A DNA stretch of 21,356 nucleotides. Source: CAZJLN01 sp964540765. GTDB taxonomy: Bacteria > Chloroflexota > Anaerolineae > Anaerolineales > Anaerolineaceae. The stretch lies in the NCBI GenBank assembly GCA_964540765.1, contig CAZINW010000036.1:1-21356 (forward strand). The letters run 5' to 3'. Positions 7,201-14,393 of the stretch are shown piece after piece. Position 1 is the first letter of the stretch, and each line of letters begins with the position of its first letter. The translations under genes and the position numbers were made by a program. Below the pieces are notes generated by a model, which was not told the DNA's origin, ran no database searches, and saw only the letters and a list, made by a program, of their open reading frames with translations.

Positions 7201-8052
7201 AAGACCAATAAAAACATGGGCTTTGTGACCCTGGAGGACCTTTATGGACAGTTGGAACTGGTGGTTTTCTCACAAGCTTGGGAAAAATACTACCCGCTGC
7301 TGAATGTGGATGGCATTGTGATTGTTGAAGGGCGTGTTGATAAAAAAACTGGTGATCCCAAGGTGTTGGTGGATAAGGTCAGCTTGATCAACCTGAACGA
7401 GCTGCCGCAGGATTTCGAGCAGCCAGATGACGTAGATCCGTATTTTGACCATTTACTGGACAAATATCTGCCGGATATCAACCTATTGGGAGGGGGAGAA
7501 CCAGCTGAACGGCATGAGGAGGGGGCGGGGGATGCATCTGAATGGGATGCGGCGGGAGATCAGGCTCTCAATGAGCATGATGTCAGAGAAACGTTGGATG
7601 AGCCGGACGCGGTCTCGTGGGATATCGGTGAAGAAAACGTTCGGGCTGAAGGCGCTCTGGGACCAAAGAGGGAAGAGAAAATAAGACCAGACGAAGACGT
7701 GGACCCGAACCCGGAAAATCAAATGGTCTCTGAAATGATCGTTGGTGCCTATCATTTGGTCACCCCCACGATTGGGACGATCCGCATGCCTGAGATTGAG
7801 CGCGTGGAACCGCGCAAATTGTTGATTACAGTTGAACCTTGTGGCGACAAGGAACGGGATAAACGGCGTATCCGCCACATCCACGGAATCTTGGTTTCCT
7901 GTCCAGGGCATGACCATTTTTCATTCAGAGTTTATGAAAACGGGCGTTATTTCTTACTTGACTTTCCCAACAATTCAACAAACCTGAGCGATGTGGTACT
8001 GAATGAACTGACCAGGCTGTTGGGGGAGAAGAATTTGCAGCTGGTTGGGTAG
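4204..8052 (+). CDS. dnaE: DNA polymerase III subunit alpha
   Basis: Replicative C-family DNA polymerase, 1282 residues. The start gives the canonical MSFVHLHLHSSYSVLDG, although no Shine-Dalgarno is visible. Domains: PHP (3-215) with apparent metal ligands H7, H9, D40, H41, E66, H87, C137, D205 and H207 all retained; palm with PDIDLDF at 396-402 (catalytic D399, D401) and the third Asp D558 in KVDFLGL; fingers up to about 800; tandem HhH region (about 800-900); internal beta-clamp binding motif QLMLF at 914-918; OB fold at about 984-1070. A long acidic, low-complexity linker (about 1075-1172) then leads to a C-terminal segment (about 1175-1282). The intact PHP site resembles DnaE1 enzymes with PHP-based proofreading rather than E. 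coli DnaE; that activity is inferred. Confidence 0.98.
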   Translation: MSFVHLHLHSSYSVLDGFCKIKDLIARVKELGMPAVALTDHGTMFGTIDFYKTAKSEGIKPIIGLETYMAARSMVDKDVHRDKKAAHLVLLAENMTGYQNLLKIATAGQLEGFYYVPRIDRQFLAKHSEGLIASSACLSGEIPRAILDGDQARAERILLWYLDVFGKDRFFIELQQHQIPELPMVNKTLLEIGKRHGAKFIATNDVHYIKPEDAELQDILLAVQTGKVLADPTRMRMMGSSYYLRTPDEMKELFKEVPEAISNTLWIAERCEVDLLKKGYHLPLFEVPQGYTPQTYLSLLCEEGLARRMKERKDTAEVRKRLDYELGVINKMGFAAYFLIVWDLCHYAKEKGIWYNTRGSAAGSLVAYALDISPVDPIEHDLIFDRFLNTGRVSMPDIDLDFQDDRRAEMMEYCAQKYGEDKVSQIITFGSMAARGAIRDVGRVMDIPLSEVDRVAKMIPTIPSKPVTIADMLKESPEMQQVYQSAPYMAHLIDTASRMEGAIRNVGTHAAGVIISDRPITDYIPLHRPTNQSENMPIKTVSQYEMWVVDELGLLKVDFLGLVTLTIMSRACELIEARHGIRYDLDTIPIDDPEVFRFISEGHTTGLFQLEGTGMTRYITQMQPTELKHVIAMIALFRPGPMEIIPGYIECMHGKREVTYMHEKLEPIFKDTYGYAVYQEQIMQAAMELGGYTPSEADDLRKAIAKKKDKDVIRHRKKFIEGAKKGGIDAKVAESIFAYWEKFAHYGFNKSHAADYGVIAVQTGYLKLHYPVEYMTALLSAWKNDNDKVANYVIECRSMGIEVYPPDVASSGYDFQIEDRPGGSAAIRFGLGAIKNVGQNPVDLILQARKAGPFKNLTDFARRVDMRQLGRRALECLIKVGAMDAFGQRLAMLRAVDRIISISAGFFKAVEVGQLMLFSASKETGGSIDLGEAPYFDLREQLEWERELLGLYVSDHPMSAYMGALKKQITHYSNMLEDVNAETKVTVGGMIIRVRPFQTKTNKNMGFVTLEDLYGQLELVVFSQAWEKYYPLLNVDGIVIVEGRVDKKTGDPKVLVDKVSLINLNELPQDFEQPDDVDPYFDHLLDKYLPDINLLGGGEPAERHEEGAGDASEWDAAGDQALNEHDVRETLDEPDAVSWDIGEENVRAEGALGPKREEKIRPDEDVDPNPENQMVSEMIVGAYHLVTPTIGTIRMPEIERVEPRKLLITVEPCGDKERDKRRIRHIHGILVSCPGHDHFSFRVYENGRYFLLDFPNNSTNLSDVVLNELTRLLGEKNLQLVG

Positions 8053-8167
8053 GTATTCAAGACTGACGCGCAACCACTCATCGTTATAAAAAATAAAACA
8101 TTTCTCTTTTAAATCTACAATCCCCAAGCGGAGTGTAACAACCTGCCAGTTCTTGAAAGCTTATTTC

Positions 8168-8176
8168 TGGTAGAAT
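8168..8176 (+). promoter_or_regulatory. Candidate extended -10 element upstream of the DUF3090 gene
   Basis: TGGTAGAAT reads as an extended -10 (TGn followed by TAGAAT at 8171-8176), about 50 bp before the start at 8227. A TTGAAA at 8153-8158 is only 12 bp away, too close to be its -35. It lies in the only sizeable gap (174 bp) between dnaE and the next gene group, where a promoter would be expected. Confidence 0.35.
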
Positions 8177-8226
8177 CTGACTAAAGTTTTGTGTTTTAAA
8201 CATAAATTTTTTTGGAAAGATGAGCT

Positions 8227-8754
8227 ATGGCAAAAATTGATATTGACCTCAATCCGATCACACATATCACGGTGGATGCCATCGGTGATCCCGGTGAGCG
8301 TGTTTTTTACCTGCAGGGGCGCAAGGATGACCAGGTTATCACGCTTCTGATCGAAAAAATCCAGGTACAGATGCTCGTCCTGGGCTTTGAGCAGTTCATG
8401 GAAGAGTTGAAGCAAAAATTCCCGGATCTAACGCAAGCCTTACCTGATTATGACGAAAAGGATATGTTGATCTTTCCGCCGCTGGATCCACTTTTCAGGG
8501 TGGGTGAATTAAGCCTTGGCTATGATACTGCGCTTGACCTGCTGGTTTTGGTCGCGCATCAGGACGAGAGCGGTATTGAAAAGGACGAAGAGCCGGGTGT
8601 GGTGCGCTTTTGGTGCACGCGCTCACAAATGCTGGCGATGGCAAGTTGGGCGGTGGAGCTGGCTGGCAGGGGCAGACCCGTCTGGCCATCCACCGGTGAG
8701 CCCATCCTGCCCGGCAATGAATTTTCGCCCAAGAATAATGGACACAAGCATTGA
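8227..8754 (+). CDS. DUF3090 family protein
   Basis: Conserved protein of unknown function, 175 residues. Recognisable family features are an N-terminal beta segment with GDPGERVFYLQGRKDDQV (20-37), a middle charged helical region, and the C-terminal VRFWCTRSQMLAMASWAVELAGRGRP (about 132-157). In Actinobacteria and Chloroflexota this family usually ends in a small CPxC-type ribbon. Here the matching segment (about 158-172, WPSTGEPILPGNEFSP) lacks every cysteine, so zinc binding seems lost. The start follows GGAAAGATGAGCT, with GGAAAGA at 8214-8220. It is followed 27 bp later by the SCO1664-like gene, the partner it commonly neighbours in actinobacteria, which suggests a shared process. Confidence 0.85.
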   Translation: MAKIDIDLNPITHITVDAIGDPGERVFYLQGRKDDQVITLLIEKIQVQMLVLGFEQFMEELKQKFPDLTQALPDYDEKDMLIFPPLDPLFRVGELSLGYDTALDLLVLVAHQDESGIEKDEEPGVVRFWCTRSQMLAMASWAVELAGRGRPVWPSTGEPILPGNEFSPKNNGHKH

Positions 8755-8781
8755 TCCAGGATCGTCAATAATGGAAGATCT

Positions 8782-9504
8782 GTGGATAAAAATACTGTCC
8801 TGACCATTCTGCATGAAGGCTCCATTGTTGTGGGGGGACAGTTCACATTTGGCTCCAATTACACCCTCCTGGCAGATGTCACTCATCAGGGTCAGACCAT
8901 CAAAGCAGTCTATAAACCCAGGCGGGGCGAAGCACCTCTGTGGGACTTTCCCCAACATTCCCTGGCAGGTCGTGAAGTGGCAGCTTACTTGCTGAGCGAG
9001 GCATTGGGATGGGAGCTTGTGCCCCTGACCGTTTACCGCACCCAAAAAGCCCCTTTGGGGGCCGGCTCTTTGCAGTTGTTTGTCGGGCACGACCTGGATC
9101 ATCATTATTTCAATTTCGACAATGACGAAAGGCAGAAGCTCAAACCGGTTGCCTTGTTTGACCTGGTGGCGAACAATGCTGACCGCAAAGGTGGGCACGT
9201 CATCTTTGACCAGGACGGGCATTTGTGGGCAATCGATCATGGCTTGTGCTTTCATGAGCAGGATAAGTTGCGCACGGTCATCTGGGACTTCGCCGGTGAA
9301 AAAATCCCATTGACGCTATTGCAGAATCTGCAGATCGTCAATGCATCCTTGGAAGAAGGTTCACCGCTGCAAGAAGCGCTCAAAAAACACTTAAACCCGG
9401 CTGAAATTGGAGCGATGCGTTTACGCATGGGTCACCTGGTAGAGCAGGGCGTATTCCCGCAGCCGCCGGAGGATCGGCGACCTTACCCGTGGCCACCAGT
9501 ATAA
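8782..9504 (+). CDS. SCO1664 family protein (PI3K/PI4K-like kinase fold)
   Basis: A 240-residue protein of the SCO1664 family, distantly related to phosphatidylinositol-kinase and HipA-like folds; its substrate is unknown. Kinase-like residues are visible: AVYKPRRGEAPLW (42-54, K45 as candidate ATP-binding lysine), the catalytic-loop-like NNADRKGGHV (131-140, D134) and the metal-binding IDHGLCFH (151-158, D152). The start is GTG at 8782, following GGAAGA at 8773-8778; an ATG at 8771 is in another frame. It lies just behind the DUF3090 gene, the same pairing seen in Streptomyces and other actinobacteria, and the two are probably co-transcribed. Family assignment is confident; biochemical role is not established. 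Confidence 0.82.
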   Translation: MDKNTVLTILHEGSIVVGGQFTFGSNYTLLADVTHQGQTIKAVYKPRRGEAPLWDFPQHSLAGREVAAYLLSEALGWELVPLTVYRTQKAPLGAGSLQLFVGHDLDHHYFNFDNDERQKLKPVALFDLVANNADRKGGHVIFDQDGHLWAIDHGLCFHEQDKLRTVIWDFAGEKIPLTLLQNLQIVNASLEEGSPLQEALKKHLNPAEIGAMRLRMGHLVEQGVFPQPPEDRRPYPWPPV

Positions 9505-9547
9505 TAGGATTATATTGAAGCCCCAGAGGCTCATTTTTGGAGAAGGT

Positions 9548-10579
9548 ATGACGCAACACTATCGCATGGTATTGGCTGGATTTGGCAATGTAGGGCGTGC
9601 CATGGCACGCCTGCTGCTTAAAAAGCAGCAGGAGTTATTAGATCGCTATGACATCCAATTCTCAGTGACTGGCATCAGCACCGGCAGGCACGGCAGGGCG
9701 ATTGACCCTGCTGGGATGGACCTTGAGGAAGCCCTGCGTGTCGTGGGGAGCGGTGGCGACTTGGGATGCCTGGACAAGTTACCCGTCATGGGTGACACGG
9801 TTGATTTCATCCATGCCTGCCCAGGTGACGTGCTCTTTGAGACCACCCCCGTCAATGCGCTAACAGGTCAGCCCGCCTTGGATCATTTGAAAGCCGCTTT
9901 GGAAGAGGGAATGCATGCCATCACTGCCAACAAAGGACCTGTGGTGCACGGCTATACCATCTTGAAAGACCTTGCGGAACAGAAGCAGCGGCGTTTCTTG
10001 TTTGAATCCGCAGTGATGGACGGGGCTCCAGTATTTGCGCTTTTCCGTGAGCCGCTGGTGGGTGCCAACCTGCTTGGCTTTAGCGGAATTTTGAACTCCT
10101 GTACCAACCTGCTCTTGGATTTAATGACAGAAGGACAGACGCTTGAAGAAGCCATTGCCTATGGGGCTTCCATTGGGATTACTGAGACAGATCCCAGCAA
10201 TGATGTGGACGGATGGGACGCTGCCATCAAGGTGGCGGCGCTGTCCACGGTATTGATGGGCAAACCGCTGATACCCCAACAGGTGGAGCGCAGCGGCATC
10301 AGGGGCATCAGCGCTGAGATGATCCGGGAGGCACTGGCTGAAGGTGAGAAATGGAAGCTGGTGAGTTCGGCGGGGGAGGAAAATGGGGAGTTTTATGCAC
10401 GTGTGGCACCGCAAAGAGTGGGAACGGATTCGCCCCTCTACAGCGTGAGCGGCACCAGTTCCTTCGTGCTGTTCAAACTGGATGTGTTGCCCGGCTTGGG
10501 ATTGTTGGAAAGTGATCCGGGTCCTGAAACCACCGCCTATGGCTTGCTGGCGGATTTTATCAACGCAGTCAGGCAGTAA
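9548..10579 (+). CDS. hom: Homoserine dehydrogenase (no ACT domain)
   Basis: Reduces aspartate-4-semialdehyde to homoserine with NAD(P)H, the branch point toward threonine and methionine. The Rossmann loop GFGNVG is at 11-16, TANKGPVV at 126-133 (K129), and FESAVMDGAPVF at 152-163. The catalytic segment ETDPSNDVDGWDAAIK (213-228) has D224 and K228 equivalent to the catalytic Asp/Lys of the family. A TTG at 9515 would extend the frame by 11 codons, but ATG 9548 is preceded by GGAG (9539-9542) and begins just before the dinucleotide-binding strand. At 343 residues it ends after the catalytic domain, without the C-terminal ACT regulatory domain of many bacterial forms, so feedback inhibition by threonine through an ACT domain is not expected. 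Confidence 0.94.
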   Translation: MTQHYRMVLAGFGNVGRAMARLLLKKQQELLDRYDIQFSVTGISTGRHGRAIDPAGMDLEEALRVVGSGGDLGCLDKLPVMGDTVDFIHACPGDVLFETTPVNALTGQPALDHLKAALEEGMHAITANKGPVVHGYTILKDLAEQKQRRFLFESAVMDGAPVFALFREPLVGANLLGFSGILNSCTNLLLDLMTEGQTLEEAIAYGASIGITETDPSNDVDGWDAAIKVAALSTVLMGKPLIPQQVERSGIRGISAEMIREALAEGEKWKLVSSAGEENGEFYARVAPQRVGTDSPLYSVSGTSSFVLFKLDVLPGLGLLESDPGPETTAYGLLADFINAVRQ

Positions 10580-10585
10580 CGAAAG

Positions 10586-11062
10586 ATGGCTCTGGTCTAT
10601 CTTGGACTTGGCAGCAATCTTGGTGACCGCCTGGCAGCCCTTGACCAGGCAGTTCAAGCTTTGAGCCCGCAAGTTCACGTGTTGAAGGCTTCATCCGTCT
10701 ACCAGACGGCACCCTGGGGTTATCAGGAACAGCCAGCCTTCCTCAACCAGGTGCTGGCAGCAGAGACAGTGCTGACGCCGTTGCGTCTGCTGAACAAGCT
10801 CAAGCGGATTGAAAGGCTGATGGGACGCCAGGCAAACTTCCGTTACGGGCCAAGGGTGATCGACCTTGACATCCTTTTTTTTGATGCGCTGGTCTTGCAT
10901 ACATCATGGCTGGAGATACCCCACCCAAGGCTGCACGAACGCGCCTTTGTTTTGGTGCCTTTGGCTGAAATTGCTCCAAAGTGGGTGCATCCGGTTTTTG
11001 GGAAGACCGTAAGTGAATTGCTGGCAGCCATTGACCTGGATGGCGTGGAGGTCTTTTGTTGA
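10586..11062 (+). CDS. folK: 2-amino-4-hydroxy-6-hydroxymethyldihydropteridine pyrophosphokinase
   Basis: Transfers pyrophosphate from ATP to 6-hydroxymethyl-7,8-dihydropterin in folate synthesis. HPPK family motifs: GLGSNLGDR (7-15), SSVYQTAPWGYQEQPAFLNQVL (36-57), RYGPRVIDLDILFFD (86-100) with magnesium-binding D93 and D95, and IPHPRLHERAFVLVPLAEIAP (111-131). At 158 residues it is a complete stand-alone enzyme of normal length, not fused to FolP or FolB. It begins 6 bp after hom with a weak ribosome-binding site, and its stop overlaps the TTG start of the next gene (TTGA). No other folate gene is visible nearby. Confidence 0.96.
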   Translation: MALVYLGLGSNLGDRLAALDQAVQALSPQVHVLKASSVYQTAPWGYQEQPAFLNQVLAAETVLTPLRLLNKLKRIERLMGRQANFRYGPRVIDLDILFFDALVLHTSWLEIPHPRLHERAFVLVPLAEIAPKWVHPVFGKTVSELLAAIDLDGVEVFC

Positions 11063-12876
11063 GCGTTTTGGCAGGTGTGACTCTGCTTTTACCGGGCGCA
11101 TGCTGGTGGGTGTGGTGCGGTCGGCATGACGAGGATGGTATCGAGATTCTTGCGAAGATCCTGGGCGTGAGCATTGCCTTCCAGGCTCTGGCAGCACTGC
11201 TGCTGTACCTATTAAATATTTCCTTGACGCTGGGATGGCTGATCGGACTGCATGCTCTGTTCTTGGGGCTGATCATCTGGGGAATATTCAGGAAGCGCGA
11301 TATTCGAGTCAACTGGTCGTGGTTGGCAGCAATACTGGTATTTGCAGTCTTTCTTGCATGGCGGCTTTACCAGGCGCAGGCATTGGTTCTGCCTGCCTGG
11401 GTGGACTCGCTTCATCATGTTTTGATCGTACGCAAGATGCTTGAAGTTGGCGGCTTGCCTGCCGACCTGTCACCTTACCTGCAGGGACCTTTCTATTACC
11501 ATTATGCGTTCCATGCGAGCGCTGCCAGTTTTGCCGCTCTGAGTGGGCTGGCACCTGCACAGGCTGTCCTGGTGTGGGGGCAGGTGGTGAGCGCAGGGGT
11601 TGGTTTGTCAGCCTACAGTCTGGGCAAGGCGCTCTTTAAGGATTGGCGCCCGGCAATCCTGGCAGCTTTGCTGGTCACGTTTGCGACGAAAATGCCGGCT
11701 TATTACCTCAGTTGGGGGCGTTATACCCTGCTGACAGGCATGCTGCTGCTGCCGCTGGCTATAGCGGCAGCCATCCAGATGCTGGAGGGGAGTAAAAAGC
11801 GTCTGGACTGGCTCGGCGTTACTTTACTCACGGCAGGCACGCTGCTGGCGCACTATTTTACAGCAGTCTTGTTGGCCTTTTTTCTTCTCATGTTTGGATC
11901 ATGGCACCTCCTGGATGGCTGGCGGAACAAGAAGCTGGATTGGAAGGCGCTTCTGGACCTGACCCTGGCAGTTCTAACTGGATTACTGCTGGCGCTACCC
12001 TGGCTGCTGAGAGTGTTTGCGCATACGGGCATGACCATGACACCCGAGTTGAACTTGCCACAGGAACCAAACGGGTATTTTCAGAACAAAGACCAGTGGC
12101 AGTATTTATGGTATCTCCTTGGTCCACCAAGCGGGTACATTTTACTTGGCCTGGCTGTACCGGGCTTGATTGCGGCTTTCTCGCACAAGGGATGGCGTGC
12201 TTTTGCATCCTGGGCTCTGGTGCTAATGTTGCTGGCGCTGCCCTGGGGGCTCCGGCTGGGCAGTTTCCGATATGACCATTTTGCCATCGTCTTATTTTTG
12301 CCAATTTGCCTGCTGGCAGCGGGAATGTTGGAATGGCTGGCAGTGCGGTTCGGGAGTTTGCTCAGTCGTCCATGGATTGGGAAGATGGTGTTTGGCTTGC
12401 TTGGGCTTGGCATTGTCATTTGGGGTGGGTTTCAAACAAAAGACACCATCAACGATAGCACTGTCCTTGCCAGTAAGGCAGATCTGGCCGCACTGGAATG
12501 GATCGATGTCAATTTGCCGAAAGAGGCGCGCTTCTTCATTAATACAACTGGTTGGGGATATGACATTTCACGCGGGGTGGATGGGGGTGCCTGGATCCTG
12601 CCTGTAACCGGAAGGTGGAGTCTGGCTCCGACGATCTTTTATCCTTTTGGACAGGAAAGCGATTACATCGATCAGCTCAATGATTGGGGAATGCGGGCAC
12701 AGACGGTCACTGGCTGTGATGGCGCCTTCTGGCAATTGGTGGACGAGGCAGAGTTGACGTATGTGTACTTACGGGAGGGTAAAGGGAGCTTGCAGGCGGG
12801 TGCGCTGGAGAGATGTGAGGGGGCGGAGAAGCTCTATGAGGTGGATGGTGTGAGCCTGTGGGGTTTGGGAAAATGA
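11059..12876 (+). CDS. Multi-spanning membrane protein, GT-C glycosyltransferase-like
   Basis: About 605 residues with roughly 12 hydrophobic segments, followed by a soluble C-terminal part of about 150 residues. An early loop contains WVDSLHHVLIVRKMLEVGG, then GPFYYHYAFHASAASF. An acidic residue and histidines in the first large loop, together with a C-terminal tail containing LAALEWIDVNLPKEARFFIN, resemble GT-C (PMT/ArnT-like or DUF6541-like) membrane glycosyltransferases that use lipid-linked sugars on the outer face. This is a fold-level inference; no exact family was recognised. The start is a TTG at 11059 overlapping the folK stop as TTGA, 7 nt after GGAGG (11047-11051); the adjacent TTG at 11056 is possible. 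It may act with the polysaccharide genes downstream. Confidence 0.75.
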   Translation: MSVLAGVTLLLPGACWWVWCGRHDEDGIEILAKILGVSIAFQALAALLLYLLNISLTLGWLIGLHALFLGLIIWGIFRKRDIRVNWSWLAAILVFAVFLAWRLYQAQALVLPAWVDSLHHVLIVRKMLEVGGLPADLSPYLQGPFYYHYAFHASAASFAALSGLAPAQAVLVWGQVVSAGVGLSAYSLGKALFKDWRPAILAALLVTFATKMPAYYLSWGRYTLLTGMLLLPLAIAAAIQMLEGSKKRLDWLGVTLLTAGTLLAHYFTAVLLAFFLLMFGSWHLLDGWRNKKLDWKALLDLTLAVLTGLLLALPWLLRVFAHTGMTMTPELNLPQEPNGYFQNKDQWQYLWYLLGPPSGYILLGLAVPGLIAAFSHKGWRAFASWALVLMLLALPWGLRLGSFRYDHFAIVLFLPICLLAAGMLEWLAVRFGSLLSRPWIGKMVFGLLGLGIVIWGGFQTKDTINDSTVLASKADLAALEWIDVNLPKEARFFINTTGWGYDISRGVDGGAWILPVTGRWSLAPTIFYPFGQESDYIDQLNDWGMRAQTVTGCDGAFWQLVDEAELTYVYLREGKGSLQAGALERCEGAEKLYEVDGVSLWGLGK

Positions 12877-13064
12877 GAGAAAGGTATAATGGGGGGAGAG
12901 ATTGCATCGTGATGATGGAATGGTTTTTTAAGATATCAAAAAACTGGAAAACATCCAGACTGGTAGAAAAAATTAATTGTTACAATGATCGTTTGACATT
13001 TTGGCATATACCGCAAATTATAAGAACGAGTTAATATTAAAGAAAAATTTTTCAAGGGTATCAG
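12877..13064. other. Gap before the AT-rich polysaccharide genes
   Basis: Contains a TATAAT at 12885-12890 right after the membrane protein stop, without a good -35. It also contains a 40-codon open frame at 12912-13034 (starting ATG ATG GAA TGG) that I cannot link to any family. A small inverted repeat, CTGGA at 12944-12948 with TCCAG at 12954-12958, lies inside that frame. The clear base-composition shift to AT-rich DNA begins here. Confidence 0.4.
12993..13021 (+). promoter_or_regulatory. Candidate sigma-70-type promoter for the GT4 gene
   Basis: A perfect -35 hexamer TTGACA (12993-12998) is followed after 17 bp by AATTAT (13016-13021). The alternative -10 TTATAA at 13018-13023 has a 19-bp spacer. 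It lies 44 bp ahead of the TTG start at 13065, consistent with a new transcription unit beginning here. Confidence 0.45.
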
Positions 13065-14177
13065 TTGAAAATTACACTCATTGGACCGGTTTATCCTTAT
13101 CGAGGTGGAATTGCGCATTTTACCACGTTGCTGGCTTTGAAGTTAAAGGAAGCAGGTTATGAAGTGCAAGTGGTTTCCTTCCGCAAACAGTTCCCCAAAT
13201 GGCTTTATCCTGGCAAAAGCGATAAAGATGAAAGCAAGGGACGATTAAAAGTTAAGGCAGCCTATGTGTTGAGCCCTTTGAATCCTTTAGACTGGGGGAG
13301 AACAGTCCGAACCATCAAGAATTTCCATCCAGATATTGTCGTCTTTCAGTGGTGGGTGACTGTTTGGGGACCAACATACCAGTTTCTTATAGAGAAGCTT
13401 GCAAAAGAGAATATTCAGACCATCGCCCTGGTCCATAATACCGTTCCGCATGAACACCATTTTTTTGACAAATACTTCGCCAAATCAGCATTAAAACGAG
13501 CATCCCGATATATTGTGATGACCGATAAAGAAAAAATACGTTTACAAGCCCTTATTGGAGATGTTAGCAAGATTACTGTTGTCCCTCACCCAGTTTATCG
13601 TTTGTTCAGCAATTCGGGCTTGACAAAAGATCGTATTTTAAATGATATGGAATTACCTCAAGATAAGGTCTACCTTCTATTTTTTGGAATTATTCGACCT
13701 TATAAGGGACTCGAGGTGTTGTTTGAAGCCTTATCAATTTTAAAAATGAAGGGATTCGATATTCATCTGATCATTGCTGGAGAATTTTGGGCTGATGAGG
13801 AAAAACATAAGAACGAAATTAAGACCTTGGGCATAGATGATCTGGTACATATTTATGATCATTACATTCCAGATAACGAAGTTGGCAACTATTTTCTTGC
13901 ATCAGACATCTTTGTTGCACCGTATCTGAATGGCACTCAGAGTGGCTCACTGAAGACAGCCTTAGGTTTTGGAATGCCGATGGTAACAACCGAGGTGGTG
14001 GCAGATGAGATGATGCGTAGTTTACCTGAGATTTGCATCATTGTGCCGCCAGGCAACGCACAATTGTTGGCTAAAGGGATTGTGGAAGCTCTTAATTTTG
14101 ATAGGCTCTCAAAAGAGAAAATTAATGAATTGGAAAACCAGTCTTGGAATGGATTGGTGGATGCGATCTGCAAGTGA
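13065..14177 (+). CDS. GT4-family glycosyltransferase
   Basis: Retaining GT-B fold glycosyltransferase, 370 residues, cytoplasmic or membrane-associated, likely adding a sugar to a lipid-linked glycan. The N-terminal domain begins MKITLIGPVYPYRGGIAHF, with the glycine-rich acceptor-side loop. VHNTVPHEHHFFDK lies in the middle. FGIIRPYKG (207-215) opens the C-terminal nucleotide-sugar domain, and LNGTQSGSLKTALGFG (288-303) occupies the position of the usual E-x7-E motif, here with Gln-Ser instead of the first Glu, as in a subset of GT4 enzymes. The start is TTG at 13065 behind AAGGG (13054-13058). Donor and acceptor cannot be read from the sequence. First gene of the AT-rich polysaccharide segment. 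Confidence 0.88.
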   Translation: MKITLIGPVYPYRGGIAHFTTLLALKLKEAGYEVQVVSFRKQFPKWLYPGKSDKDESKGRLKVKAAYVLSPLNPLDWGRTVRTIKNFHPDIVVFQWWVTVWGPTYQFLIEKLAKENIQTIALVHNTVPHEHHFFDKYFAKSALKRASRYIVMTDKEKIRLQALIGDVSKITVVPHPVYRLFSNSGLTKDRILNDMELPQDKVYLLFFGIIRPYKGLEVLFEALSILKMKGFDIHLIIAGEFWADEEKHKNEIKTLGIDDLVHIYDHYIPDNEVGNYFLASDIFVAPYLNGTQSGSLKTALGFGMPMVTTEVVADEMMRSLPEICIIVPPGNAQLLAKGIVEALNFDRLSKEKINELENQSWNGLVDAICK

Positions 14178-14280
14178 GATTGAATGGGGTATGTCACAAT
14201 GATTATGGAGATTTTTGTTGTCTGATTAACTTTGAAAAAATGAGCTGATATGACTATGTAAAACATAAGAGTGAACGCTA

Positions 14281-14366
14281 ATGAAAAGATTGATCATGGT
14301 GGATGATAGCCCGTTCATGCAGGAATTATATTAAATGTCCTAATTTCGTCAGGAGAAATACAAAAG
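14281..14366 (+). pseudogene. Possible frameshifted remnant of a receiver-domain (CheY/CheB-like) gene start
   Basis: ATG at 14281 opens MKRLIMVDDSPFMQELY and then a stop (14332-14334). The motif VDDSPFM is characteristic of the first strand and acidic pocket of response-regulator receivers. Shifting frame near 14328-14331 continues as ILNVLISSGEIQKI, which resembles the first helix and following turn of CheY/CheB receivers. The stretch therefore looks like about 30 codons of a receiver domain broken by a one-base change, with nothing after it. It lies directly before the flippase. It may be chance similarity; the stretch is very short. Confidence 0.35.
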
Positions 14367-14393
14367 ATTAAAACAAAAAGGTATGTAAATTCA

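Noticed and set aside
7483..7917. Minus-strand open frame of 144 codons over dnaE, and similar antisense frames over other genes
   Set aside because: They are shadows of strongly conserved genes on the + strand and show no family motifs.
8153..8176. TTGAAA and TAGAAT as a paired -35/-10 promoter
   Set aside because: The spacer is only 12 bp. Only the extended -10 was kept, as a low-confidence candidate.
9500..9505. TATAAT at the SCO1664-like gene stop as a promoter for hom
   Set aside because: No -35-like hexamer at the right distance, and the sequence includes the stop codon of the preceding gene. Co-transcription is equally likely.
12912..13034. 40-codon open frame between the membrane protein and the GT4 gene
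   Set aside because: No recognisable family, it overlaps the best promoter candidate, and its length is expected by chance in AT-rich DNA. Mentioned only in the gap description.
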